A stretch of DNA of 64,000 nucleotides from Algoriphagus locisalis (GCF_900116615.1 NZ_FPBF01000008.1:114098-178097); one strand, 5' to 3'. Shown: positions 9,032 to 17,589, counted from the first letter of the stretch. The notes: generated from the letters alone by a model not told the origin. Numbers and translations: made by a program.

Positions 9032-10168
9032 ATGAGTATTGCACTTCAGAAGACCCTATCGCTGATTCTTTTGATAGTTATCGGGATATTTCTCCAGAAA
9101 AAACTACAGAATGAGGATCAGAAAAAAGGGTTAAAAACCATAATTCTTAACATAGCCTTACCTGCAATGATCTTTGTGGCTTTGTTGAAAATCGAAATCA
9201 ACCCGGATCTACTGATTCTACCGGTTTTGGCATTGATCTTCAATATTGTGATGATCTTCATTACAAAGTACTCCCTGCCATTTTTTGGCATCAAGGGAAA
9301 TACTCCAGCTATGCGGACACTGATGTTGCTTCTACCTTCTCTTGCGCCAGGACTAACCTGTTTCCCATTTATAGTAGAATATCTAGGAGATGATGTACTG
9401 GCATGGGCAGCACTTGCTGATATTGGAAATAAGCTTTTCGTATTAGTCCTAGCCTATTTATTAGCTATGTCTTGGTATTACAAAAATCAAAACCTCAAAG
9501 CCAAGTCTAATGGTCAAAAGGTTAAAGAATTGCTGATAGCGATGGTAAGTGAGCCGATCAACCTGGTGATTTTTATCGCCATAGGTTTGCTCAGTTTTGG
9601 ATTCAACATGGAAAGTATGCCGGCATTTCTAAGCTCCTCCATACTAATGATGAAGGATATGATGACACCACTGGTATTACTGTTCATCGGAATCGCCGTG
9701 ATATTCAAATGGGATCAGTTACGCATGATTACTTCTATACTCACGTTCAGAGCAGGTTTTACCTTCTTATTAAGCGGCCTGTTCATTTGGCTAGTTCCTA
9801 TGCCGTCTGAGGCAGCAATATTACTTGCAGTAGTATTTCCTCAGAGCGCAGTGAGTTTTTGGCCGTTTGCACATATGTCTGCAATTCGAAAGTTTGAATA
9901 TGAAAATGACTCTCAAAAAGAAAATCCAACTTTTGATCTTGAACTGGGGATAAACGTTTTAGCCGTCTCTATGCCGTTCAGCACTTTGCTAATACTTGGT
10001 GTGTTTACTTCTGGCAGCTACTTCACCTCCCCACTTCATGTAATCTCAATTGGAGGGTTGTTGATAGGAACAGCATTAGTGCCTAAAGTAATTCAATTAG
10101 TGAAAAATGCAGATTTCAGTTTTGATAGCTTAAGAGAGAAAGTGTTAAAAGACAGTCCAGCAGAATAA
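9032..10168 (+). CDS. AEC-family (auxin efflux carrier-like) permease
   Basis: The 378-residue integral membrane protein has about ten hydrophobic segments in two halves separated by a charged loop near residues 150-170. This is the arrangement of the AEC/MleN-type carriers, which move small carboxylates or amino acid derivatives. It begins 15 bp after the Tat-exported aminotransferase and is followed by a strong terminator, so it is the last gene of the SusCD operon. The natural inference is that it moves the product or substrate of that enzyme across the inner membrane. Direction and substrate cannot be read from the sequence. Confidence 0.8.
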   Translation: MSIALQKTLSLILLIVIGIFLQKKLQNEDQKKGLKTIILNIALPAMIFVALLKIEINPDLLILPVLALIFNIVMIFITKYSLPFFGIKGNTPAMRTLMLLLPSLAPGLTCFPFIVEYLGDDVLAWAALADIGNKLFVLVLAYLLAMSWYYKNQNLKAKSNGQKVKELLIAMVSEPINLVIFIAIGLLSFGFNMESMPAFLSSSILMMKDMMTPLVLLFIGIAVIFKWDQLRMITSILTFRAGFTFLLSGLFIWLVPMPSEAAILLAVVFPQSAVSFWPFAHMSAIRKFEYENDSQKENPTFDLELGINVLAVSMPFSTLLILGVFTSGSYFTSPLHVISIGGLLIGTALVPKVIQLVKNADFSFDSLREKVLKDSPAE

Positions 10169-10210
10169 TAATTTAATAGGTTAATGAACAAAAGATAGGT
10201 TTAATAATCA

Positions 10211-10243
10211 AAAAACCCAGGCGTTTTGCCTGGGCTTTTTTTG
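10211..10243 (+). terminator. Terminator closing the SusCD operon
   Basis: The perfect 7-bp GC-rich stem CCCAGGC/GCCTGGG (10216-10222 and 10228-10234) is followed by a T run and preceded by an A run, so it may also terminate the opposing minus-strand gene at 10271. Confidence 0.9.
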
Positions 10244-10270
10244 TTAATCGTCAAATTCTCAAATTGTAAC

Positions 10271-11257
10271 TTAATTCTGCGTTTGGCTTTGTGTTTGAAC
10301 CGATTGATTATCTCTAATAGTAAAGAAATTGGAGTCAATAAGATTGGAAATACCATTGATTTTCAATTGAAGGTTATCCAAGTATTCATGCAAGCCAAAT
10401 CCGATAATCTCGCCTACTTCCGCAAATTCTAACTTTGAACGAAGCTCTCCCATTGCTTTTTCTGCTGAATTCATATATCCGCCTCCCAAGTTTCCAGAAA
10501 TATTGTGAAGGCATTTCTCTGCTTCTTTGAGGCAATAATATATTGATCTTGGAAAATACTTATTCAGTACCAAAAACTCCACAACATTCGAAGACTCTAT
10601 GTTTCCATACAATCGTCGGTAGGTATTGAATGCTGTCACTGATTTAAGTAATGCCATCCAATGAAGAAAATCAAGCGGAGTTCCCACTTGCTGGTCAGAA
10701 GGAAGTAGAATATGATACTTCACATCCAAAATCCTGGAAGTTTTATCCGCTCGCTCTAAGTATTGGCCAAGTTGTCTGAAGTACCAGCCTTCCACTCTAG
10801 CAACACTACTGTCGGCAATCCCATAAATCAATAGAATCTGATTTTTCACTTTCTCGAAAAACGGTCTTGGATCTTCTTTTTTCCACACCTTCTTTTCCAA
10901 GCCATCCTGCATCATATAATAAAGCTCATTGGCTTTTTCCCAAGTCTCTTTGTTTAGATTCTCACGAATTATACGCGCATTCTCTCTGGCATTTTTGATG
11001 GTAGAAAGCATGGAATTGGGATTTTCGGCATCAAAACCTAAAAAGAACAACACTTGATTTCTTTCATAACCTTTGCATTTCTTCTCATAAAGATCCAAAT
11101 CTCCTGTAGCAGCAATCAATGGGTGCCATTGTTCTTTAAGATCTACAGGCAGATCCTGCATGAGATTGAAATTCACATCAATGAACCGCGCATAATTCTC
11201 CGCACGCTCCAGATATCTTCCCAACCAATAAATACTATTTGCTACTCTACTAAGCAT
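10271..11257 (-). CDS. Alpha-E domain protein (DUF403)
   Basis: The 328-residue, mainly helical protein opens with MLSRVANSIYWLGRYLERAENYAR, the signature of alpha-E (DUF403) proteins, and repeats a related pattern at EGWYFRQLGQYLERADKTSRILDVKYH. Such proteins are almost always encoded beside a circularly permuted ATP-grasp protein, as here (start at 12869), and have been proposed to act with it in making a small peptide-like product. The biochemical role is not established. A MITE-like insertion lies between this gene and its upstream partner. The usual third partner, a transglutaminase-like protease, is not in the window. Confidence 0.9.
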   Translation of the reverse strand: MLSRVANSIYWLGRYLERAENYARFIDVNFNLMQDLPVDLKEQWHPLIAATGDLDLYEKKCKGYERNQVLFFLGFDAENPNSMLSTIKNARENARIIRENLNKETWEKANELYYMMQDGLEKKVWKKEDPRPFFEKVKNQILLIYGIADSSVARVEGWYFRQLGQYLERADKTSRILDVKYHILLPSDQQVGTPLDFLHWMALLKSVTAFNTYRRLYGNIESSNVVEFLVLNKYFPRSIYYCLKEAEKCLHNISGNLGGGYMNSAEKAMGELRSKLEFAEVGEIIGFGLHEYLDNLQLKINGISNLIDSNFFTIRDNQSVQTQSQTQN

Positions 11258-11276
11258 GTTATTTCAATTTTTTAAT

Positions 11277-11439
11277 ATGTATATCCGCAATTGCACCAGT
11301 AAAAGGTAAAAAGCGACTTAAAGTATGGTAAACACTAGCATTGCTGGTACTTCGGTCACCCGTCATCGGTCTTTCGAGCTATCGGGACGACCTGATAAGC
11401 AAAGCATTTCTTGCGAATGGCATCATAGCGGAATTTTAG
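11277..11439. mobile_element. MITE-like element, copy A
   Basis: About 163 bp, bounded by a perfect 10-bp direct duplication ATTTTTTAAT (11267-11276 and 11440-11449). Its left end ATGTATATCCGC matches 11 of 12 bases of the element at 14426. Inside it shares the words CTTCGGTC and GTCATCGGTCTT, and GGCATCAT near the right end. Reversed, the right end reads TCTAAAATTCCGC, a weak mirror of the left end. It sits in the gap between the ATP-grasp gene and the alpha-E gene; the right duplication overlaps the ATP-grasp stop codon. It has no reading frame of its own. Confidence 0.72.
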
Positions 11440-11444
11440 ATTTT

Positions 11445-12869
11445 TTAATATAAAACCCAAGTATCCTTACTTCCTCCACCCTGAGAGCTATTCACTACCA
11501 GTGACCCTTTTTTCAGCGCCACTCGGGTCAATGCGCCAGGAATCACTTCTATTTCCTCTCCATACAAAATATATGGCCTCAAATCCACGTGTCTTCCACT
11601 GATTCCTTCATCTGTTAACGTCGGTACGGTGGAAAGTGACAAAGTTGGCTGTGCTATGTAGTTTGAAGGATTGTTTTTCACAAGCTCTCTAAATTTAGCG
11701 TGCTCCTCTTCTGTTGCTTTTGGGCCAATAAGCATCCCATAGCCACCTGCAGCATTGGTTTCTTTCACGACCAGCTCTTCAATATGATCTAAGACATACT
11801 TTCTATCTTCTTCTTCTCTACAGAGATAAGTAGGTACATTATTAAGAATCGGTTCTTCATTGAGATAGTATTTGATGATTTTTGGGACGTAAGCATAGAC
11901 CGCTTTATCATCTGCCACACCTGTTCCTGGTGCATTTGCCATTGCAATATTCCCAGCTTTATACGCTTCGAAAAGCCCCGGAACTCCAAGCATTGACTCT
12001 GGATTGAAAGTCTCAGGATCTAAAAATGTATCGTCTATTCTGCGATAAAGTACATCGATCTGTTGCAAGCCTTTTGTAGTCTGCATATAGACTTTCTTAT
12101 TCTCTACAATCAAATCTACCCCATTCACCAGCTCAACACCCATTTGTAAAGCTAGGTATGAATGCTCGTAATAGGCAGAGTTATAAATCCCAGGAGTCAA
12201 AACTCCTACCACAGGCTTTGGTTTATCCGAAAGATTCTGAAGCATTCTCAGAAGTTTTGTCGGATAATTTGAAACCGGCATCACACCTTTCTGATTGAAA
12301 ATATCCGGATACACTCGTTTGATGATTTCTCGGCTTTCCAACATATAGGACACTCCTGAAGGACACCGAAGGTTATCCTCCAAAATGTAATATTCCCCAT
12401 CTTTAGCCTTCACCAAATCAGTTCCAGTAATATGACACCATATACCTTTTGGCGGCGTGAGACCAATGCACGGCTCCAGATAGTCCTTACTTTTCAAAAT
12501 CAGTTCCGAAGGCACAATTCCATCTTTAAGGATATTGCGCTCATTATAAATGTCCTGAAGGAAAAGATTAAGGGAGTGTGTCCTTTGCTTTAGACCAGCC
12601 TCAAGTTTTTGCCATTCTGAATTGGGAATAATCCTGGGAATAATATCCAGATGAAGAATTTTCTCCATTCCCTGATTATCATGATAGACGTTGAAAGTCA
12701 TCCCCATCGATCGCTGCGTCTGATTAGCAGAATGCTGCAGATGATTCATCTTTCTAGAACTTGTCTTTTTCAGATGATGATAAAATTCATTGTAATGTTC
12801 TCTGATTTTCCCGTCCCCAGAGATCATCTCATCGTAGTGCTCCCCTGCGTTGTATCCTTCGGTCTTCAT
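11445..12869 (-). CDS. Circularly permuted ATP-grasp protein (DUF404/DUF407)
   Basis: The 474-residue protein carries the features of circularly permuted type 2 ATP-grasp enzymes: an N-terminal region with FNVYHDNQGMEKILHLDIIPRII, a middle ILEDNLRCPSGVSYMLESRE, and a C-terminal ATP-binding part with NAAGGYGMLIGP and DLRPYILYGEEIEVIPGALTR (split here). ATP-grasp enzymes join carboxylates to amines or thiols with ATP. The substrate of this family is unknown. It is upstream of the alpha-E gene and probably co-transcribed, with the MITE-like copy A in the 187-bp gap between them. Confidence 0.9.
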   Translation of the reverse strand: MKTEGYNAGEHYDEMISGDGKIREHYNEFYHHLKKTSSRKMNHLQHSANQTQRSMGMTFNVYHDNQGMEKILHLDIIPRIIPNSEWQKLEAGLKQRTHSLNLFLQDIYNERNILKDGIVPSELILKSKDYLEPCIGLTPPKGIWCHITGTDLVKAKDGEYYILEDNLRCPSGVSYMLESREIIKRVYPDIFNQKGVMPVSNYPTKLLRMLQNLSDKPKPVVGVLTPGIYNSAYYEHSYLALQMGVELVNGVDLIVENKKVYMQTTKGLQQIDVLYRRIDDTFLDPETFNPESMLGVPGLFEAYKAGNIAMANAPGTGVADDKAVYAYVPKIIKYYLNEEPILNNVPTYLCREEEDRKYVLDHIEELVVKETNAAGGYGMLIGPKATEEEHAKFRELVKNNPSNYIAQPTLSLSTVPTLTDEGISGRHVDLRPYILYGEEIEVIPGALTRVALKKGSLVVNSSQGGGSKDTWVLY

Positions 12870-13131
12870 AAGTTTATCTAAAATAAAACAAGCTTCAAAA
12901 AGATAGATTAAAAACAGTAATTGTCAAAAAAAATATGAAAATAGGTTGATATTTTTACCTAAAACCAAAATTTTTGCACAAATCATTAGAAATACAATAC
13001 AATAATTAGCAATCTATCAATTCCACTATTACGGATTTTTAAAATTTCTTCCCACATAAGTTAAGTAAATATTCTTGCGTTGGAAGAATTAATAAACCGA
13101 ACAGTTGGTTAAAAAACTCTATTTTCGAGCC

Positions 13132-14037
13132 ATGGTAAAGAGACTTTTAAAAATTCAGGATAACGCCTTAGTGAAACGAATCACGATTTGGAGACAAATC
13201 AAAGATGGTATTTTCATAGCCATAGGTGTTGTGATGGCGAGCATAGGGTTGAAAGGATTTTTATTACCAAATGGGTTTTTCGATGGCGGAGCAATGGGTA
13301 TGTCCCTGCTATTGGAAATGCTCACCCCAGTCAATCTTTCTGTGCTGATCATTTTGGTCAATTTGCCTTTCATTTTACTTGGGGCAAAGCAGGTTTCAGT
13401 ACCATTTGCCATCAAGAGTACGATAGCCATTTTTGGTTTAGCATTTTTGGTGCACTACATAGAAGTCCCAGCCATCACTGCCGACAAATTATTGATTGCG
13501 GTTTTTGGAGGGTTCTTTTTAGGATCCGGGATTGGTTTTGCGATCAGAGGCGGTGCGGTGATCGATGGCACCGAAGTACTGGCTATTTCTGTGAGTAGAA
13601 AATCCAGCTTGACTGTAGGCGATTTTATTACCGTATTCAACGTCTGTTTATTTATCGTAGCAGCGATTTTCGTTGATCTGGAAACAGCAATGTATTCCAT
13701 GCTGACCTACTTTTCCGCTTCTAAAACAGTCGATTTCATCATCAATGGCGTGGAAGAATACCTAGGGGTGATGATCATGTCTCCTCACAACGAAGACATT
13801 AAACAGATGATTTCCTTTGATCTCGGACGTGGCGTGACTGTATTGAAATCGGATGGAGGATATGGAGATAAAGCCAACCAACTTCCTGATCGTAAAGTGT
13901 TATTCTGCGTAATCACCCGATTGGAAGTCACCAAGATGCTGGTTGAAATCAATAAAATCGACCCCAAAGCCTTCGTTATCCAATACCCTATCAAGGATAC
14001 GAAGGGCGGAATGATTAAGAAGAGACCGTTGCATTAG
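13132..14037 (+). CDS. YitT-family membrane protein (DUF161 plus DUF2179)
   Basis: The protein of 301 residues from ATG 13132 has five or six hydrophobic segments (residues about 20-180) and a soluble C-terminal DUF2179 domain (about 210-290, with DLGRGVTVLKSDGGYG and VFVIQYPIKDTKGG-like end). This is the standard YitT layout. An in-frame TTG nine codons upstream at 13105 would extend it, but the ATG at 13132 better matches the usual length. A possible -7 box TATTCTTG lies at 13070-13077. Function of the family is unknown; a transport role is often suggested. It is a single gene flanked by repeats downstream. Confidence 0.88.
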   Translation: MVKRLLKIQDNALVKRITIWRQIKDGIFIAIGVVMASIGLKGFLLPNGFFDGGAMGMSLLLEMLTPVNLSVLIILVNLPFILLGAKQVSVPFAIKSTIAIFGLAFLVHYIEVPAITADKLLIAVFGGFFLGSGIGFAIRGGAVIDGTEVLAISVSRKSSLTVGDFITVFNVCLFIVAAIFVDLETAMYSMLTYFSASKTVDFIINGVEEYLGVMIMSPHNEDIKQMISFDLGRGVTVLKSDGGYGDKANQLPDRKVLFCVITRLEVTKMLVEINKIDPKAFVIQYPIKDTKGGMIKKRPLH

Positions 14038-14086
14038 AATGTTCAATTGTCAATTTTCAAATATCAATAATCAAGGGTTGGCTCAC

Positions 14087-14124
14087 TTGATCATAGAAAC
14101 TTGAATTTGAACATTGATAATTTA
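14087..14124. repeat. 38-bp direct repeat, copy 1 (at the four-helix gene stop)
   Basis: Thirty-seven of its 38 bases are identical to 14737-14774. Read on the minus strand, the repeat begins exactly at the TAA stop codon of the four-helix-bundle gene and continues downstream as an AT-rich string of TCAA-like words. Confidence 0.85.
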
Positions 14125-14644
14125 CGTGATCATATTTTTCTTCGTGTTGAAAATAATCTTGCCAAAAATGGCGCAAAGTTCTTCTGATTCCTTCAATAGT
14201 AGAGTGCGGAGGATCGCATCACCAAATTCGGAGTATGTCATTATTTTAAGCGTCGATCTCAATTCTTTTAATTCCTTTAATACTATCCCATTTTTGTGGA
14301 CAAAGTCCTTTTTGCTTTCGGCTCCTTGGGCTTCTCCATAATTAAGACAAGAGCCTGTTGCGGATCTGATTAACTGATTCCTCAGATGAGTTTCAGCAAA
14401 AGTATCTCCAAGAGAATTACAAAATATGTATATACGCTTTTCTGCCAGTAAGGAGGCTAAAGCAATATAGCATATGTTAAACTTTAGAATTGAGGCCACT
14501 TCGGTCTTCGGTCATCGGTCTTCTGACCAGGTGAGCGAAGAAATATTGGTTACTGGCATCATTCCGTATATCCATGTTACAAAATTTTATTACCTCACCT
14601 GCAAAACGCACCAAGCGTTCTTCTAAATCATAATTCTTATCCAT
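14122..14644 (-). pseudogene. Four-helix-bundle (S23/IVP-type) gene interrupted by a MITE-like element
   Basis: The N-terminal part starts at ATG 14644 (MDKNYDLEERLVRFAGEVIKFCN) and the C-terminal part resumes at about 14425 (NSLGDTFAETHLRNQ, then LIRSATGSCLNYGEAQ and AESKKDF). Together they match the four-helix-bundle proteins related to the 23S rRNA intervening-sequence product. Between them lie 160 extra bases, made of a 151-bp element plus one copy of the 9-bp duplication TTACAAAAT. Removing these joins the halves in frame as EVIKFCNSLGDTF, giving one protein of about 120 residues. As it stands, the N-terminal frame stops at 14477 after 55 codons. The C-terminal piece alone could be read from a later start but would lack helix 1. 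Confidence 0.85.
14426..14576. mobile_element. MITE-like element, copy B, inserted in a four-helix-bundle gene
   Basis: The 151-bp insert is flanked by the perfect 9-bp direct duplication TTACAAAAT (14417-14425 and 14577-14585). The left end ATGTATATACG and the reversed right end, ATGGATATACG after one extra base, form terminal inverted repeats with 10 of 11 bases matching. The interior shares CTTCGGTC, GTCATCGGTCTT and GGCATCAT with copy A at 11277. It has no reading frame for a transposase, so it would be moved in trans. The cleanly restored host gene is the strongest evidence that this is a real insertion. Confidence 0.85.
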
Positions 14645-14655
14645 AAAAATTCATT

Positions 14656-14695
14656 AAAAAAGCCCAATCGAATATAATCCAATTGAGCCAATTTT
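14656..14695 (-). terminator. metG terminator
   Basis: On the minus strand, an imperfect stem GGCTCAATTGG with CGATTGGGC (two wobble pairs) is followed by a run of T, about 80 bp after the metG stop. The four-helix gene therefore lies beyond the end of the metG transcript. Confidence 0.65.
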
Positions 14696-14736
14696 TGAGT
14701 TTTAATGATCAAAGTTCAAGAAACGGATTCCCGCAT

Positions 14737-14774
14737 TTGATCATTGAAACTTGAATTTGAACATTGATAATTTA
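14737..14774. repeat. 38-bp direct repeat, copy 2 (at the metG stop)
   Basis: Differs from 14087-14124 at one base. On the minus strand it begins exactly at the TAA stop codon of metG. The two copies enclose the whole four-helix-bundle gene, 650 bp apart. Confidence 0.85.
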
Positions 14775-16838
14775 AGAAATTCCCGATCCACTTGCAGTGG
14801 CTTCATGCGGCACCATCAGCTTCAGTTTACCATCTTTATCTTCGGCCATTAGGATCATGCCTTCAGAGTCGATGCCCATCATCTTACGTGCAGCAAGGTT
14901 AATAAGCATAGTCACTTGCTTGCCAACCAAAAACTCTGGTTCGAAATGTTCTGCTACACCACTTAGGACAGTTCTTTCTCCCAAACCTATATCAACTTTC
15001 AGTTTAAGCAGTTTCTTAGACTTTGGCATTTTCTCTGCTTCCAAAATAGTCACCACCCGCATATCCAGTTTCGCAAAATCATCATAGGTAATAATCTCCT
15101 TCATTGGCGTCACTGGTGCATTTTCTGCTTCATTCATCTTCTTGGCATCTAATAGTTTTTGTACTTGTTTTTCTACAGTTACATCTTCGATCTTCTCGAA
15201 AAGCAACCCCATCTCCCCCAGTGAGGTTCCTGCATTCAGAATTTCACCCTGACCAGCTTCAGACCAATCTATCTTTTCTATTCCAAAAAGATCTACCAGT
15301 TTTCCGGCAGTGAATGGCAAAAACGGTTCTGATACAATCGCCAAATTTGCAGCAATATTCAAAGCAATATTGAGGATTGTTGCAGTGCGAGTCTCATCCG
15401 TTTTAATGACTTTCCAAGGCTCGGTATCGGCAAGGTATTTATTGCCCAAGCGAGCCAAATCCATCACAATTCCAAGCGCCTCACGGAAGCGATATCTCTC
15501 AATTGATGCAGCAATTTTCTCAGGAAATTCAGCCAAAGCGTCTAATACTTCCTGATCATAACCAGTCAATTCGCCTCGCTGAGGGATGATTCCCTGATAG
15601 TATTTATGCGTCAAAACCACGGCACGATTCACGAAATTACCGTAAATGGCCACAAGTTCTGAGTTATTTCTTGTCTGGAAATCCTTCCAGGTAAAATCAT
15701 TATCCTTAGTCTCAGGGGCGTTGGCAGTAAGCACATAGCGAAGCACATCCTGCATGCCAGGGAATTCTTCCAAATACTCGTGAAGCCATACAGCCCAGTT
15801 TCTTGAGGTAGAAATCTTATCTCCTTCCAGGTTCAAAAACTCATTTGCTGGCACATTATCCGGAAGAATGTACTCACCGTGGGTTTTAAGAATCGCAGGG
15901 AAAATAATGCAGTGGAAAACGATATTATCCTTTCCGATAAAATGCACCAACTTGGTATCTTGATCTTTCCAATAGGGCTCCCAATCAATTCCTTTTTCTG
16001 CCGCCCACTCCTTTGTCGAAGAGATATATCCTATAGGCGCATCAAACCACACGTAAAGTACTTTGCCTTCCGCATCCTGTAAAGGAACCTTGATGCCCCA
16101 GTCCAGATCCCGGGTCATGGATCTAGCTTGCAGACCTTCCCCAGCTTCCAGCCAGGAGCGGCACTGTCCTAGCACATTGTTTTTCCAATCCTCTGCATGG
16201 TCTTCGAGAATCCATTTTTTCAGAAAACTCTGATACCTAGCCAAGTCTAAAAACCAATGCTTAGTTTCTTTCAATACTGGCGTTCTGCCGCTGAGTTTTG
16301 ACTTAGGATTGATAAGTTCAGTTGGGCTGAGCGAGCTGCCACATTTTTCACATTGATCTCCATAGGCATTTGGGTTTCCACATTTCGGGCACGTACCTTC
16401 AATATACCGATCCGCCAAAAACTGATTGGCTTCCTCGTCGTAATATTGTTCGGTACTTTGCTCTAGAAACTCACCTTTTTCATACAAATCCTTAAAAAAT
16501 CCCTGAGCAGTTTCATGATGTATAGTCGCAGAAGTACGGGAATAATGATCAAAGCTGATCCCGAATTCCTGAAAACTACCCTTCATGATCTCATGGTAAT
16601 GATCCACCACTTCCTGCGGAGTTTTTCCTTCTTTTTTTGCTTTGATAGTAATCGCTACACCATGCTCATCTGAGCCACATATGTAGGCTACGTCCTTACC
16701 TAGGCTACGCAAATAGCGCACATATATATCTGAAGGAATGTAGCATCCAGCCAAGTGACCTATGTGAAGTGGGCCGTTAGCATATGGAAGCGCAGAAGTG
16801 ATTGTATATCTTTTGAAATTGGTATTGCTCATGATCAA
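14772..16838 (-). CDS. metG: Methionine-tRNA ligase
   Basis: The 688-residue class I enzyme attaches methionine to tRNA-Met in the cytoplasm. It has the HIGH-like motif HIGH at residues 25-28 (PLHIGHL), a zinc knuckle with two CxxC pairs (CPKCG, CEKCG), a KMSKS-type loop reading KISTSR, the anticodon-binding helical domain, and a C-terminal tRNA-binding EMAP/OB domain (about 590-685) that makes it a dimer. Length is normal for the MetG1 type. The frame opens MIM, so the start may be 16838 or 16832. It is monocistronic, with a -7 box at 16900-16907 and a terminator at 14656. Confidence 0.97.
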   Translation of the reverse strand: MIMSNTNFKRYTITSALPYANGPLHIGHLAGCYIPSDIYVRYLRSLGKDVAYICGSDEHGVAITIKAKKEGKTPQEVVDHYHEIMKGSFQEFGISFDHYSRTSATIHHETAQGFFKDLYEKGEFLEQSTEQYYDEEANQFLADRYIEGTCPKCGNPNAYGDQCEKCGSSLSPTELINPKSKLSGRTPVLKETKHWFLDLARYQSFLKKWILEDHAEDWKNNVLGQCRSWLEAGEGLQARSMTRDLDWGIKVPLQDAEGKVLYVWFDAPIGYISSTKEWAAEKGIDWEPYWKDQDTKLVHFIGKDNIVFHCIIFPAILKTHGEYILPDNVPANEFLNLEGDKISTSRNWAVWLHEYLEEFPGMQDVLRYVLTANAPETKDNDFTWKDFQTRNNSELVAIYGNFVNRAVVLTHKYYQGIIPQRGELTGYDQEVLDALAEFPEKIAASIERYRFREALGIVMDLARLGNKYLADTEPWKVIKTDETRTATILNIALNIAANLAIVSEPFLPFTAGKLVDLFGIEKIDWSEAGQGEILNAGTSLGEMGLLFEKIEDVTVEKQVQKLLDAKKMNEAENAPVTPMKEIITYDDFAKLDMRVVTILEAEKMPKSKKLLKLKVDIGLGERTVLSGVAEHFEPEFLVGKQVTMLINLAARKMMGIDSEGMILMAEDKDGKLKLMVPHEATASGSGIS

Positions 16839-16899
16839 TCTAAAATTCGAAATAATAAACCCTGCATTGAAATATAAAATTCGATGCAGGATCAGGGCG

Positions 16900-16907
16900 C
16901 AAAGATA
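16900..16907 (-). promoter_or_regulatory. metG promoter, -7 box TATCTTTG
   Basis: The minus strand reads TATCTTTG, an exact match to TAnnTTTG, about 65 bp upstream of the metG start. A -33 TTG at the best spacing is not clear. Confidence 0.55.
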
Positions 16908-16929
16908 GGGAAATCAGGCAAAGCAAGCC

Positions 16930-17589
16930 TTAGGCATTCGCAAATTCATTGCGGGCTTCCTCTGTCAAAATGCCATTGTATATAATAGTAATTGCCTGAT
17001 CATAGATATCGGCAGGCGGAACTTTCATTCCTTTTTGAAGAGTCTCTGGAAACTGTCCTATGAATTTGGGATCCATAAGAGATTTTACAGCTGCCGCATA
17101 AAGCATCACCACCAAACTTACATTTACGGATGGATTGACCAAGCCTTCTTTTATCCCCTGATCCAATAATTGTTTGAAACGAGTATAGGCAGATTCATTG
17201 ATATATTGCTCTAACCCCTCCCAGATTTCCGGAGCATGCTCCCGCAAGTCTTCGAAAAGCTCTGGGTTAATTGGCCCAAGCAAGGAAGCCATCACAGTTA
17301 AAGTAGATTTGAGTTTTAGCGGAAAGGAAATATATCGATTCTCCACAATCGCCTCCAATTTGGCCGTGAGCTTGGTTTTGGTCACCTCAAAAGAAGCCGC
17401 CAGCAATTCAAACTTGCCCGGAAAATACTTGTAAAGTGTTTTTTTGCTCATCCCCAGCAACTGCGAGATATCATCCATAGTCGTATGACGATAGCCCTTC
17501 TCTAGAAAAAGTTTGTACGCAGCATCTAGAATCTTGCTTTCTATATTGGCTTTATTGGGCATTGGGAAGTGGGGATAAACAGAATGCAA
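16930..17589 (-). CDS. TetR/AcrR-family transcriptional regulator
   Basis: The protein of 219 residues (210 if it begins at the second Met, MPNKANIESK, which fits the family better) has an N-terminal TetR helix-turn-helix: ILDAAYKLFLEKGYRHTTMDDISQLLGMSKKTLYKYFPGK (split here, about residues 20-60). The C-terminal ligand domain is helical and not specific. No target gene is obvious: metG lies downstream on the same strand and a relic-rich region lies upstream. It may act on distant genes or on itself. Confidence 0.88.
   Translation of the reverse strand: MHSVYPHFPMPNKANIESKILDAAYKLFLEKGYRHTTMDDISQLLGMSKKTLYKYFPGKFELLAASFEVTKTKLTAKLEAIVENRYISFPLKLKSTLTVMASLLGPINPELFEDLREHAPEIWEGLEQYINESAYTRFKQLLDQGIKEGLVNPSVNVSLVVMLYAAAVKSLMDPKFIGQFPETLQKGMKVPPADIYDQAITIIYNGILTEEARNEFANA

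Noticed and set aside
13105..13131. TTG start that would extend the YitT-family protein by nine residues
   Set aside because: The ATG at 13132 gives the usual length, and the extra residues are not typical of the family.
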